From Lachnospiraceae bacterium (lineage in GTDB: Bacteria; Bacillota; Clostridia; Lachnospirales; Lachnospiraceae): a DNA stretch of 64,000 nucleotides. Below the pieces are notes generated by a model. That model was not told where the DNA came from. It made no database searches and was given only the letters and a program-made list of their open reading frames with translations. A program made the translations under genes and the position numbers. Positions 14,229-22,907 of this stretch are shown in pieces. Position 1 is the first letter of the stretch. Every line of letters begins with the position of its first letter. Location: contig VSNM01000029.1 of NCBI GenBank assembly GCA_009774245.1, positions 1 through 64,000 of the forward strand, written 5' to 3'.

Positions 14229-15166
14229 ATTTTATGATGGAGAGTACAGTGCTTGCAGGGCTCGTGTCGTTTGCCGCGGCGGGGCTGATGTGGTATCTAT
14301 ATTTTTACAGGAAAGAGAAGAAACTGCTGCAACGGTTGTATGACATTATTGAGCAGGCTGAGGCGGGAAGCATTTCAGAAGAAAAAGTTTCCATGATCGA
14401 AGATAAGTTCCGCAGGTTTGTAAACGGCTGTCTGTTGGAAAATGAGAATAATCGCCAACAGAAACAGGTGATTCAGAAGTTGATTTCCGATATTTCCCAC
14501 CAGACGCTCACGCCCATAGCGAATCTTAAGCTGTACGCGGAGCTGTTGCGGGAGTCGGTCTGTGACTGGGCAGGGGCAGACGATGCACAATTGCCGGAAA
14601 TCGCGGATACGCTGTGCGGGCAGACAGAGAAACTGGATTTCCTGATTCAGTCCCTTGTCAAACTTTCGCGAATGGAAACGGGACTGATCGGCGTGCATGT
14701 GCAGGCGGGAAGGATACAAAGCCTGTTTGATGCTGTGTATGGGCAGTACAGGAAAAAGGCGGTGGAAAAAGAGATAGCGCTCACTTTTGAGGAGAGCGGC
14801 CTGCGGGCGCTGTTTGATCTGAAGTGGACAGTGGAGGCGTTGGGAAATATTGTGGATAACGCTGTCAAATATACGCGGACTGGTGGAAAAGTGTGCGTGT
14901 CCGCGCGGGCGTATACTTTTTTCGTTCGGATTGATGCGGCGGACAATGGCGTAGGAATCGCACAGGAGGATTTTCACAGGATTTTCTCCAGATTTTACAG
15001 GAGCCCGTCGACAGATGACCAGCCGGGTGTCGGAATCGGACTGTATCTGGCGCGGGAGATCGTGCGGTCGCAGAGAGGGTACATTAAGGTAACGTCAAAG
15101 AAGGGGGAGGGCTCGCAGTTCTCAGTCTTTTTGCCGTCGGCGGACTGCGAGGACAAAATAGAGTAA
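14225..15166 (+). CDS. sensor histidine kinase
   Basis: One N-terminal membrane segment (VLAGLVSFAAAGLMWYLYFY), a short cytoplasmic linker, then the phosphoacceptor H-box DISHQTLTPIANLKLYAELL, N-box IVDNAVKYT, G1 DNGVGI, F-box FSRFYRSP and G2 GVGIGLYLAREI. GTG 14225 overlaps the regulator stop (GTGA), the usual coupling in such pairs. The sensor has almost no extracellular part, so it may sense within the membrane or through the ABC exporter downstream. Its partner regulator is broken, so the kinase is probably orphaned. Confidence 0.88.
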   Translation: MNFMMESTVLAGLVSFAAAGLMWYLYFYRKEKKLLQRLYDIIEQAEAGSISEEKVSMIEDKFRRFVNGCLLENENNRQQKQVIQKLISDISHQTLTPIANLKLYAELLRESVCDWAGADDAQLPEIADTLCGQTEKLDFLIQSLVKLSRMETGLIGVHVQAGRIQSLFDAVYGQYRKKAVEKEIALTFEESGLRALFDLKWTVEALGNIVDNAVKYTRTGGKVCVSARAYTFFVRIDAADNGVGIAQEDFHRIFSRFYRSPSTDDQPGVGIGLYLAREIVRSQRGYIKVTSKKGEGSQFSVFLPSADCEDKIE

Positions 15167-15211
15167 AGAAACGGTTCCTGGAGAAACAGAATCGGGATAT
15201 GAGCTGACACG

Positions 15212-15378
15212 ACTAGTACTCCATCCGATCAGAAATTAGACTTGTGGGCTGCATGGTTCGTGCCAGTGCTAGGCAAAATTTCGATGGCGATGCGGTGGCA
15301 TCGTCTAGAAATTTTAACGATGCAATGGTGCGAAACAGGCGGTTCATGAGTTTAATTTCTGGATGGATGGAGTACTAG
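15212..15378 (+). repeat. 167-bp palindromic dispersed repeat, copy 1
   Basis: The ends are inverted repeats (ACTAGTACTCCATCC and GGATGGAGTACTAG) and the whole element folds into one long imperfect hairpin, with GATGC-ggtg-GCATC at the tip and AAAATTTC/GAAATTTT arms. The reverse complement of 23651-23817 has the same length and nearly the same sequence. It has no coding capacity and looks like a MITE-like or structured intergenic element. It lies 45 bases after the kinase stop. Confidence 0.85.
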
Positions 15379-15449
15379 AAAGTGCCAGCTTCTTAATTTT
15401 ATGTACACAGGCGTATAAGGAAATTAGCTGTTGAAGCAATATGCGCTCG

Positions 15450-15488
15450 GCGAGTAGTGGAGAAGGTCGTTCCCCTACTCGCTTTTTG
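15450..15488 (+). terminator. Rho-independent terminator before the ABC exporter
   Basis: GCGAGTAG (15450-15457) pairs with CTACTCGC (15475-15482) and is followed by five T. A close relative of this hairpin, without the T run, occurs at 24247-24276. Confidence 0.82.
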
Positions 15489-15590
15489 TCTCAATACTGT
15501 GACATTTCAGAAACCAGACTGAGATATTTGTATGGTATATTGAAAATGTGAGCAGCCTGGCAGATCATCAGGAAAGAGAGGACGGTCTAT

Positions 15591-16256
15591 ATGAAAATAT
15601 TAAAAACAGTGAATTTGACAAAAATATACGGCGCGGGCGAGACTGCGGTGCATGCCTTGGATGGTGTGAGTTTTGAGGTGGAGTGCGGGGAGTTTGTGGC
15701 TGTGGTGGGGACATCGGGCAGCGGCAAATCGACGATGCTCCATATGATCGGCGGACTGGACACGCCGACCTCGGGCGATGTGATTGTGGACGGAAGGGCA
15801 CTGGGCGATCTGGACGACGAGTCGCTTACGATATTCCGGCGCCGGAATATAGGGTTTGTCTTTCAGCAGTACAACCTGATTCCCATGCTGAACGTGTGGG
15901 AGAATGTGATACTGCCAGTGAAGCTTGACGGGAAGAAACCGCAGAAGGAATATGTGGAGATGGTAGTCGACACACTGGGGCTCTCGGGCAAGACCGCGAA
16001 CCTGCCATGCACACTGTCTGGTGGGCAGCAGCGGGTTGCCATCGCGAGGGCGCTTGCGACAAAGCCTGGACTCCTGCTCTGCGACGAGCCGACGGGCAAC
16101 CTCGATTCGCAGACAAGTCAGGATGTACTGGGACTGCTGAAGGTGACAAGCGAACAGTTTCACCAGACGATTATTATGATTACACACAATGAGGAAATCG
16201 CACAGCTTGCGGACAGGATTCTGCGGATTGAGGACGGCAGACTGAAAAGCTTATAA
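15591..16256 (+). CDS. ABC exporter ATP-binding protein (MacB/LolD type)
   Basis: A 221-residue ATPase: Walker A GTSGSGKS, Q-loop in FVFQQYNLIPMLNV, signature LSGGQQRVAIARAL, Walker B LLLCDEPTGNLD and a final switch His in IIMITHNEE. The small size and sequence fit the MacB/BceA-like group that drives FtsX-type permeases; its partner is the next gene, 12 bases away. Such exporters next to two-component systems usually deal with antimicrobial peptides. Confidence 0.9.
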   Translation: MKILKTVNLTKIYGAGETAVHALDGVSFEVECGEFVAVVGTSGSGKSTMLHMIGGLDTPTSGDVIVDGRALGDLDDESLTIFRRRNIGFVFQQYNLIPMLNVWENVILPVKLDGKKPQKEYVEMVVDTLGLSGKTANLPCTLSGGQQRVAIARALATKPGLLLCDEPTGNLDSQTSQDVLGLLKVTSEQFHQTIIMITHNEEIAQLADRILRIEDGRLKSL

Positions 16257-16268
16257 GGGAGGTTTTGT

Positions 16269-18863
16269 ATGGTAAAGGTTGAAAATCAGGATACGTTATG
16301 GCTGCTGACAGTGCGCTTTCTGCAGACAAATCACAGGCGCAACCGAATCGCTATACTGGCAATTGTGCTGACGACAGTCCTGTTTACCGCGCTGTTTACG
16401 GGGACTGTCTCAATGGTTCTCTCCAAACTTGAGGCGGACAAAAAGACTTACAGCTCGTGGTCGCATGTCGTTTTGCAGGAAGTCACACAGGAGGAGGCAC
16501 GGGGGGTATCTGCCGTACTGGAAAAAAGTGATTTTGTGGAACGGTATGGGGTAAATATCTTTGTCGGAACGCTGCAGGACGAGAGGCTTCTGTTTCAGGC
16601 GGAGGTCCGCTCAGCAGATCGGAACACGGCGTCCGCTTTCTGCAATGCACCGATTCAGGGGCGGCTGCCCGAGAGGAGGGATGAGATTGCGCTCAGCTCG
16701 CTTGTACTTGACGCACTCGGAATCGAATATGCAGTGGATACAAAAATTTCGGATACAAAGGTTTCGGATACAAAAATTTCATTGACAATCGCGCTGGACA
16801 ATGTGAATGGCAGAGAAGAACAGGTAACGCGCGATTTTTATCTCTGCGGCTGGTGGCAGGGCGATGTCTCTGATTACAGCCAGTACGCGTGGGTGTCGGA
16901 GGCGTTTGCATGGGAGACTGTGCCTGAAATTACGCGTGAAGAGTTGGAAAATGGGGCGATGAGCGGCGCGGTCGGATTTTCTGTCTGGTACAAAAACCTG
17001 TGGAATCTGCGCCAGAAAACGGACGAATTGGGAAAAAGCTGCGGTTTTTTGCAGACGGGAGCACGAAGCGGGGGATTTCAGATCAATCCCGCCTATGAGG
17101 GGATTCTTGGCGAGGAGGGTCTGGCGTTGTCCGGCGTTTCCTACGTGATTGTGTTGATTATGCTTGCGGGGTATTTGATCATATACAACATATTCAGTAT
17201 TTCCATCAGAACGGATTTGCGTGCTTACGGTCTGCTGAAAAATGTTGGCACGACCAGAAAGCAGCTTGCGCGGATTGTGCGCATGCAGGCATTTTGCCTG
17301 TGTCTTGCAGGGATTCCGTCCGGGCTGCTTATAGGTTATGGCTGCGGCGCGCTGATGAGCCCGGCGCTGACGGCGGACATTGGCAGCATAGGGCATTTGC
17401 GGGATACTACGGTCAGCGCCAGTCCGTTGATTTTTATTGCGGCAGCAGTGTTTGCACTGGTGACGGTCTATCTGTCCTGCATAGAGGCGTGCCGGATTGT
17501 GGCGCGGGTATCGCCGGTCAAGGCGCTGTGCATCGCGGAGGGCGGACAGACTGACGGTAAGGTGAAAAAGCGCGCGGGCAGTGTGCATGAGAGCGGCAAA
17601 AACGTCTCCTGGTGGGGAATGGCGCTGAAAAATTTGGGACGCAGCCGGAAAAGAGGAATGATTGTCATGTTCTCGGTCGCACTCTCACTCGTGACGGTGA
17701 ATGGAATTTACATGATGGTTCGCGGTTATAGCCTTGACGCGTACAAACGTGCCTACATGGCATCGGACTTTGAGCTTGACAAGCTCCCCGGCTATGCGCC
17801 GTATGCGGTCATGAACGGTATTACAGTAGAAATCCAGACGCAGATTAATGCGTGCCCGGATGCGGAGCAAGTCGGCTATGTGCGCTATTCGGAGGAGTAT
17901 CACGAGATGGAACCGCATCTGTATCAGGTGTGGGATCAGATCGCGAAGGACAGACTCGGCGGTGAATGGCTGAAAAACTGGGAGCGCATGAAAGCGGAGA
18001 ACCAGATGAAAATAACGCTGATGGGAATTGACAGGGCGGTATTTGACAAACTGGAATGGAGCGGGGAAGCGTGCACATGGGAGGCCTTTTCATGCGGAGA
18101 TGCCGTGATCGTGGACAAACCGCTTCTGGCAGGAGAGGAGACAAGCAATTATCAGGCGGGCGATGACTTTGTGATGACATATCAGAGCGGGATCACGAAA
18201 ACATATCAGGTGCTTGGCGAGGCAAGGCTGCCAATCTCCCTCGATTATCCATATGCAAATCTGGTGACGGTGACAGTCCTGATTCCTGACGAGGAGTTTG
18301 TCGCGTGCACTGGCTCTGAGGCGGCGATGCGCGCTTTGATTGACGCAGTGCCCGGCTCGGAGAAAAAGGTGCAGCAGTATCTTGAAGGGACCGTCTTAGC
18401 AAAGGACAGCGCCCTTTTGCTGCGCTCGGTACTGGATTTGGAGGCGTCGTTTGCGCGTTATCTGGACAAATATTATTTTGTCGGCGGCGCGCTCGCAGCC
18501 GTGCTCGCGGTGATTGGCATTATGAATTTTTATAGTATGGCTGCGGCTTCCGTGTTGGCGCGGAGGCGGGAACTGGCGCTTCTGGAGATTGTCGGCATGA
18601 CGAAAAGGCAGATCTGCAAAATGCTCATGGCGGAGGGGTGCCTGTACCAGTGCGGCGCGTTTTTTCTCGCGGTGCTTGTGACAGCCCTGTTTGGCGGAAA
18701 GCTGCTGACGACCGCCCTGGGACAAGCGTTTTTCCTCCACATCAAGGTCACCGTGCTGCCAAGCGTGGTACTGCTGCCGCTGCTTGTGGCGGTCGCAGTC
18801 ATCATTCCAGTCAGCCAGTACGACCGGACGAGGAGGGAGAGCGTTGTGGAACGGATTGTATAG
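16269..18863 (+). CDS. FtsX-type ABC permease (MacB/BceB-like)
   Basis: An 864-residue permease with one N-terminal membrane helix (IAILAIVLTTVLFTALFTG), a long extracytoplasmic region, a three-helix FtsX block near residues 290-400 (VIVLIMLAGYLIIYNIFSIS onward), a second helix-extracellular unit starting near residue 470, and a C-terminal FtsX block (about 740-850). This duplicated plan fits exporters of peptides or mechanotransmitters. GGGAGG precedes the ATG. A three-copy DTKxS repeat lies in the first extracytoplasmic region. Regulation by the adjacent, now broken two-component system is likely. Confidence 0.87.
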   Translation: MVKVENQDTLWLLTVRFLQTNHRRNRIAILAIVLTTVLFTALFTGTVSMVLSKLEADKKTYSSWSHVVLQEVTQEEARGVSAVLEKSDFVERYGVNIFVGTLQDERLLFQAEVRSADRNTASAFCNAPIQGRLPERRDEIALSSLVLDALGIEYAVDTKISDTKVSDTKISLTIALDNVNGREEQVTRDFYLCGWWQGDVSDYSQYAWVSEAFAWETVPEITREELENGAMSGAVGFSVWYKNLWNLRQKTDELGKSCGFLQTGARSGGFQINPAYEGILGEEGLALSGVSYVIVLIMLAGYLIIYNIFSISIRTDLRAYGLLKNVGTTRKQLARIVRMQAFCLCLAGIPSGLLIGYGCGALMSPALTADIGSIGHLRDTTVSASPLIFIAAAVFALVTVYLSCIEACRIVARVSPVKALCIAEGGQTDGKVKKRAGSVHESGKNVSWWGMALKNLGRSRKRGMIVMFSVALSLVTVNGIYMMVRGYSLDAYKRAYMASDFELDKLPGYAPYAVMNGITVEIQTQINACPDAEQVGYVRYSEEYHEMEPHLYQVWDQIAKDRLGGEWLKNWERMKAENQMKITLMGIDRAVFDKLEWSGEACTWEAFSCGDAVIVDKPLLAGEETSNYQAGDDFVMTYQSGITKTYQVLGEARLPISLDYPYANLVTVTVLIPDEEFVACTGSEAAMRALIDAVPGSEKKVQQYLEGTVLAKDSALLLRSVLDLEASFARYLDKYYFVGGALAAVLAVIGIMNFYSMAAASVLARRRELALLEIVGMTKRQICKMLMAEGCLYQCGAFFLAVLVTALFGGKLLTTALGQAFFLHIKVTVLPSVVLLPLLVAVAVIIPVSQYDRTRRESVVERIV
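16737..16781 (+). repeat. in-frame 15-bp tandem repeat in the permease gene
   Basis: Three 15-base units (GATACAAAAATTTCG, GATACAAAGGTTTCG, GATACAAAAATTTCA) encode DTKIS-DTKVS-DTKIS. Copy-number change would stay in frame and alter the extracytoplasmic loop. Confidence 0.85.
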
Positions 18864-18906
18864 CGGTTTTTGCTTGAAAGATGTCTCTCATAGTCCTCCT
18901 TTATAG

Positions 18907-18947
18907 CAAAAAATAGAGCATATAGATTTTCGGTTTCTATATGCTCT
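18907..18947 (-). terminator. terminator of the Rpn remnant
   Basis: A 12-bp perfect stem (AGAGCATATAGA with TCTATATGCTCT) is followed on the minus strand by a T run (18907-18914). It lies 30 bases past the stop of the minus-strand remnant and could also act weakly on the exporter operon. Confidence 0.75.
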
Positions 18948-18977
18948 GGCACTGTTACTATATCTGATTTTGATTGA

Positions 18978-19323
18978 TTACACCAACTGCATAACCTCGG
19001 CTTCAAGTTCTTTCGCATCTTCTAATGTTAATTTTGGGAAAAAACTTGGTATTTCTTCTACTGTAATTCTTCCGTTTTTTAACATTATCCTCGCATTTTC
19101 CCTTGCTTCACTATTTTTAATATCTTCTGCATATGCTTCCAAAACCTGTTCATCATCAAACAATGTCATCATGATATCTGCAACCTCCTGTTCTTTGCTT
19201 TCGAGATATTCCTTCAACACATTTCTGTCCTTGCAAATACGAATTGTTTCCGTTACCGCTTTCTAGGTCTGCCCATGTTTCTTTCTTATCTTTTATTTTA
19301 CGCTTTGGCGTGCTTTGTGCCAT
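18978..19323 (-). pseudogene. remnant of an Rpn-family recombination-promoting nuclease/transposase
   Basis: The minus strand begins with a plausible start (GAGGTGATAAA then ATG, MAQSTPKRKIKDKKETWADL), then frame-shifts into AVTETIRICKDRNVLKEYLE followed by SKEQEVADIMMTLFDDEQVL, the typical C-terminal region of Rpn PD-(D/E)XK proteins of Lachnospiraceae. The catalytic N-terminal domain of about 200 residues is missing, so this is an internal-deletion remnant. The last 80 codons are still open and could be made from an internal start. Confidence 0.65.
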
Positions 19324-19702
19324 TTTATCACCTCGTTATTGCAATACAGCAGAAGATACAATACAACGTACTCCTGCCATATCTCAATTATACAAAAAAA
19401 TGCCTGTCTTTACAATAAAATTCACGATAAATTTCTTCCTCCTGCTGGAATTGTGTTACAATTCACACCCCGCCATAATCTGACAACTATTTATGTACTT
19501 TAGGTGTGAATTATAACAAATATTGCACACAAATTGATAAAGGGCATCAATTTGGCGCATGTTTTTCACCACTTTTGTTGACGACTGAACAGTAACAGAA
19601 TTGCTTATTACTACTATCAAGGTTTATAAATGAGAGTTGAATGTCATTCGTATTGGTGGTATGCTTGACTCATGACAAATGTGGATTTGGAGGATTTGTG
19701 CT
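19324..19702 (+). other. intergenic stretch with a long-range inverted repeat
   Basis: No supportable gene. GTTACAATTCACACC (19455-19469) and GGTGTGAATTATAAC (19503-19517) are near-perfect inverted copies separated by 33 bases. This may be a decayed element or an operator pair for the following gene. Confidence 0.5.
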
Positions 19703-20632
19703 ATGAAGAAATATGAGAAGGATATCCTGCGTGGGATGATTGTAAAGGGGAACCTTCGGGCAGCAATGACATATTTGGAGCAGTTCCCGGAAACGGCAGC
19801 ACTATATCAAAAGGGCGTGGATTTGTATCAAAAAGAGCACTACCTGACTTATGATGTAGATGCGGAACTGAACGAGATTCTCTTGGTCTATCAGAAGTAT
19901 TACCGGGATGCCTTTTATCTGGAGCTGTCTGCCGATGAAGCTGCGCAACGGCTGCAGGAACGGTTGGCAGAATTGTTCCGAGCAACGCCGGACGCTTCGC
20001 TGGACAAGTTGGAGGAAATGGCAGAAACGGCGTTCCGCCAGAAGTCATTCCACGCGCTGATGGGACGAACCAGTGGATATTACGGCCCTTATATATGGAA
20101 AGTCGAGGAACTGAGGCATTATAAGGTGGAGTTGCCAGAGGGTGAGCAGGACTACGCTGTTAAATTTCTGGACGGGTTCATTATGAAAAGCTGGCTGGAC
20201 TACATTTCCTTTGGTGAAACGGGCACTGGCGGCTGGTCTAATGGTGATGGCTTGATTCACTGCGTTAGAGCCGCCTATGATTTGGAGTCAGAGGATTTCC
20301 AGGTGTCCCTTCTGAAGCACGAAGCGCAGCATGCCATGGATCAAGCCCGTTATAAGGACATCACAAACGAGGAACTGGAATACCGTGCCAAGTTGGTGGA
20401 ATTGATTTACTCCAGAGAGCGGAGGATGCTAGAGCGTTTCGTGAGTCAGGCCGATGTAACAAAAACAGACAATGGACACGGATTGGCTGCAGAGCGTATT
20501 GTGAGAGGATTTGAGATATGCCTGAAAAAAGACAGAGACAGTCTGGCTGAACTCCCTCTTGAAAGTGTACAGACAATCGCACAATCACTTTTCTCAGAGA
20601 GCAGTGAAGAAATGGCGGAAAAATATCGCTAA
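19703..20632 (+). CDS. uncharacterised protein with an HExxH zinc-protease-like motif
   Basis: A 309-residue soluble protein without signal peptide or membrane segments. Near residue 215 it has LLKHEAQHAMDQARY, an HExxH motif in a helix, suggesting a gluzincin-like metallopeptidase, and a third ligand could be one of the acidic residues after ITNEELEYRAKLVELIYSRE. The N-terminal 100 residues are helical and acidic. ATG 19703 is chosen for TTGGAGG upstream. I do not recognise the family and the substrate is unknown. Confidence 0.7.
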   Translation: MKKYEKDILRGMIVKGNLRAAMTYLEQFPETAALYQKGVDLYQKEHYLTYDVDAELNEILLVYQKYYRDAFYLELSADEAAQRLQERLAELFRATPDASLDKLEEMAETAFRQKSFHALMGRTSGYYGPYIWKVEELRHYKVELPEGEQDYAVKFLDGFIMKSWLDYISFGETGTGGWSNGDGLIHCVRAAYDLESEDFQVSLLKHEAQHAMDQARYKDITNEELEYRAKLVELIYSRERRMLERFVSQADVTKTDNGHGLAAERIVRGFEICLKKDRDSLAELPLESVQTIAQSLFSESSEEMAEKYR

Positions 20633-20977
20633 TCCCGCTCTTGTCTAATATCGATAAAGAGTAAAAATAGGCAACTTCCTGCTTGTGGGGGATTTCATCT
20701 TTTGGGAGAAATCCCCCTTGAAAAATGTCCCCTTGGTTGATTATGTTGTTGCTCTTGCCTTGCAATTCATCATCATGGCTCAATTTCTCATATAACGCTG
20801 TTAAATCGTAACTCATAATCAATTTCTCTTTCCGCCAGTACCACATAAATGCTAACGCCATATGCCAAAGAAAAATATCTACACCCAAATATGCATTGTA
20901 AATAATGTGCAGGTATTTTATAATGGATGTATCAGGAATGGACGCAGTGGTAAAAATTAAAAAAAGGGGAATGAACT
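20633..20977 (+). other. intergenic stretch with a recombinase remnant
   Basis: Apart from the minus-strand serine recombinase fragment at 20733-20816, I see no gene. The 90 bases before 20978 hold an AT-rich region that probably includes the promoter of the next gene, and GGGGAA acts as its ribosome site. Confidence 0.45.
20733..20816 (-). pseudogene. N-terminal remnant of a large serine recombinase
   Basis: The minus strand encodes MSYDLTALYEKLSHDDELQG then KSNNIINQ, which matches the first 28 residues of conjugative-transposon serine recombinases (YDLTALYxRLSxDD...SNSIxNQ). Nothing recombinase-like follows. It is a scar of a former mobile element. Confidence 0.65.
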
Positions 20978-21577
20978 ATGGCATACAGACCAGTACAGTC
21001 ACGCGAAGAATATCTGGAAATACTTGAACAGTATAAGGATTATCAAAAAGGCGTATATCGGTCAATGTCTCTGGAAGAAAAAATTGATTTTTTTGACGGG
21101 ATACACACAGACCAGGTTCCGATGTTTGACGAAAATGGAAATGATACATTGTGGACACTATGGGATTATGGAGAATTGACAAAAGATTTTATCCAGCACC
21201 CGGAAGTATTTTCAGTTTCAGATATTTCCAAATTTATTGAAATGTTAGATGATGACTGCTATCAGCCCTCTTTTATGGACGATACATTAAAGGTAATCCG
21301 AAGCATTATCCGATATCATGGAAAAGATGGGGCGGTGTATTTGCTAAACCATTTATCGGATGTCCCACAACGTGGGAAAGAATACGGATTGTATGACAGT
21401 CTGCAGTATCTGATTGTAGATGATACAGCCTATCCATATTTGAAAGAGGCTGTAATGGCGGTGGAGCCATCTGTGCAACAGCAGGTTAGCCAGAGCATAG
21501 ATCAACTGAAAACCTGGGTTGATGATATTGGGTTGGAGCGAATCAAGGAATTGAAGGGAGTCATGAGCAGGAGGTAG
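20978..21577 (+). CDS. uncharacterised acidic protein
   Basis: A 199-residue helical, acidic, soluble protein (opening YRPVQSREEYLEILEQYKDY) with no recognised motif, signal peptide or membrane segment. Size, composition and isolation resemble orphan immunity proteins of polymorphic toxins, which is a weak guess. It sits six bases before ogt, so the two are probably cotranscribed. Confidence 0.65.
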   Translation: MAYRPVQSREEYLEILEQYKDYQKGVYRSMSLEEKIDFFDGIHTDQVPMFDENGNDTLWTLWDYGELTKDFIQHPEVFSVSDISKFIEMLDDDCYQPSFMDDTLKVIRSIIRYHGKDGAVYLLNHLSDVPQRGKEYGLYDSLQYLIVDDTAYPYLKEAVMAVEPSVQQQVSQSIDQLKTWVDDIGLERIKELKGVMSRR

Positions 21578-21583
21578 AATACC

Positions 21584-22117
21584 ATGCAATATATCCATTA
21601 TTACGATTCGCCGCTTGGCAGGATCACACTTGCAAGCGACGGGGAAAAGCTGTCGGGCTTATGGTTTGACGGACAGAAATATTATGGCAGTACACTTTCG
21701 GGGGAAAATGAAATACGGGCACTTCCGATTTTTGAGCAGACTGGTCAATGGCTTGATATGTATTTCAGAGGGCAGCAGCCGGATTTTACGCCGTCGCTGT
21801 CCATGGACGCTACGCCCTTTCGCAAGTCCGTGTGGGAGATTATGCTGAAAATTCCCTATGGGCAGACTATGACATATGGTGCGATTGCAAGGGAGATTGC
21901 AGCACAGCGGGGACTGGAACAGATGTCGGCGCACGCGGTCGGCGGCGCGGTCAGCCACAATCCGATCTCGCTGATCATACCATGCCACAGGGTTGTCGGT
22001 ACGAACGGAAGCCTGACAGGCTATGCGGGCGGCATCGACAAAAAGGTGCGCCTGCTGACACTAGAGCGGGCGGACCTGTCAAAGCTCTTCGTGCCGACAA
22101 AGGGGACGGCATTGTGA
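21584..22117 (+). CDS. ogt: methylated-DNA-protein-cysteine methyltransferase
   Basis: It repairs O6-alkylguanine by transferring the alkyl group to its own Cys. The active-site motif IPCHRVVG is present after the helix-turn-helix region (MTYGAIAREIAAQRGLEQMS) with the arginine finger; the N-terminal ribonuclease-like domain completes 177 residues, the usual Ogt length. AGGAGGTAG precedes the ATG. Confidence 0.93.
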   Translation: MQYIHYYDSPLGRITLASDGEKLSGLWFDGQKYYGSTLSGENEIRALPIFEQTGQWLDMYFRGQQPDFTPSLSMDATPFRKSVWEIMLKIPYGQTMTYGAIAREIAAQRGLEQMSAHAVGGAVSHNPISLIIPCHRVVGTNGSLTGYAGGIDKKVRLLTLERADLSKLFVPTKGTAL

Positions 22118-22222
22118 GTGAGAGGAAACTTGAGTTATTTTTTATAAATATTGAAGTCGGTTTGACAGCAACATGGGAAAGGGAAGCGGGTGAGGGAAAT
22201 TGATAGTCAAGATGGAAGTATA

Positions 22223-22825
22223 ATGGCATTATTATTAAATGTCATTCAAAAAGATGAAGAATTGTTGAGACAAAATATTGTAAAGTATATAAAGACGAAA
22301 CGCAGAGAATACAGCTTAGATGTTATTCCTGTTGAGGAATCCGTTTTAGGAATTTTAAAACTGGCATACAGGCGTGGAATGAAATGTGATATTGAGGTAG
22401 CAGAGCTGCCGAGGATTTTGTTGCAGGATATGGAAATAAATTATGAAGAAATAAAACTGCCAATGGAGGCAGAAATGCTGGAATTATTAAGGAATTGCGG
22501 CAAAGATCTGAAATCAATGCAGTCCATACCTTTTAACAAAGGCCATGATCAATTTCAAAGCAGCCAGGGAAGAAAGACATTCAAAAAATCCCGAAAATCA
22601 GACAGGGCTATGACTGACGCAGAAGAAAAGTTGTGGGAACAGATAGATCATTATTTTGAGCAGATGGAAGAAATTATGCAAGACGTGCAATGCGATGAGG
22701 ATATTAATCGGTGCGAAAAAATATTTACGGAGTATATGGGATTATACGAAGAACTGCTATTCAGATGCTTGCTGCCATCCATAAGTACCTGTTTGAACAA
22801 ATTTATGATTTTGCGGGGAAAGTGA
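22223..22825 (+). CDS. uncharacterised protein, 3' end chimeric with Fic DNA
   Basis: Opening ALLLNVIQKDEELLRQNIVK, with a Lys/Arg-rich middle and an acidic C-terminal part (EEKLWEQIDHYFEQMEEIMQ). No family is recognised. ATG 22223 has GGAAG upstream. The last 30 codons are read out of frame over DNA that encodes a Fic protein in another frame, so the original C terminus was probably replaced by a rearrangement. Confidence 0.5.
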   Translation: MALLLNVIQKDEELLRQNIVKYIKTKRREYSLDVIPVEESVLGILKLAYRRGMKCDIEVAELPRILLQDMEINYEEIKLPMEAEMLELLRNCGKDLKSMQSIPFNKGHDQFQSSQGRKTFKKSRKSDRAMTDAEEKLWEQIDHYFEQMEEIMQDVQCDEDINRCEKIFTEYMGLYEELLFRCLLPSISTCLNKFMILRGK

Positions 22826-22893
22826 GAACGGTCAATATTGCAAAAGGTAATTTTAGATTTGCTTCCGTTCTGTATTTACAAATAGATGGATAG
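22711..22893 (+). pseudogene. N-terminal fragment of a Fic/Doc-family protein
   Basis: IHKYLFEQIYDFAGKVRTVN followed by IAKGNFRFAS is the conserved region ahead of the Fic active site in AMP-transferases, but the reading frame ends eight codons later, before any HPFxxGNGR motif. It is a truncated, inactive remnant. Confidence 0.75.
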
Positions 22894-22907
22894 GAGTCGA
22901 AAAGAAG

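Noticed and set aside
15212..15378. CRISPR or insertion-sequence interpretation of the palindromic repeats
   Set aside because: There are no regularly spaced direct repeats with spacers, and no transposase is encoded; the element is non-coding and palindromic.
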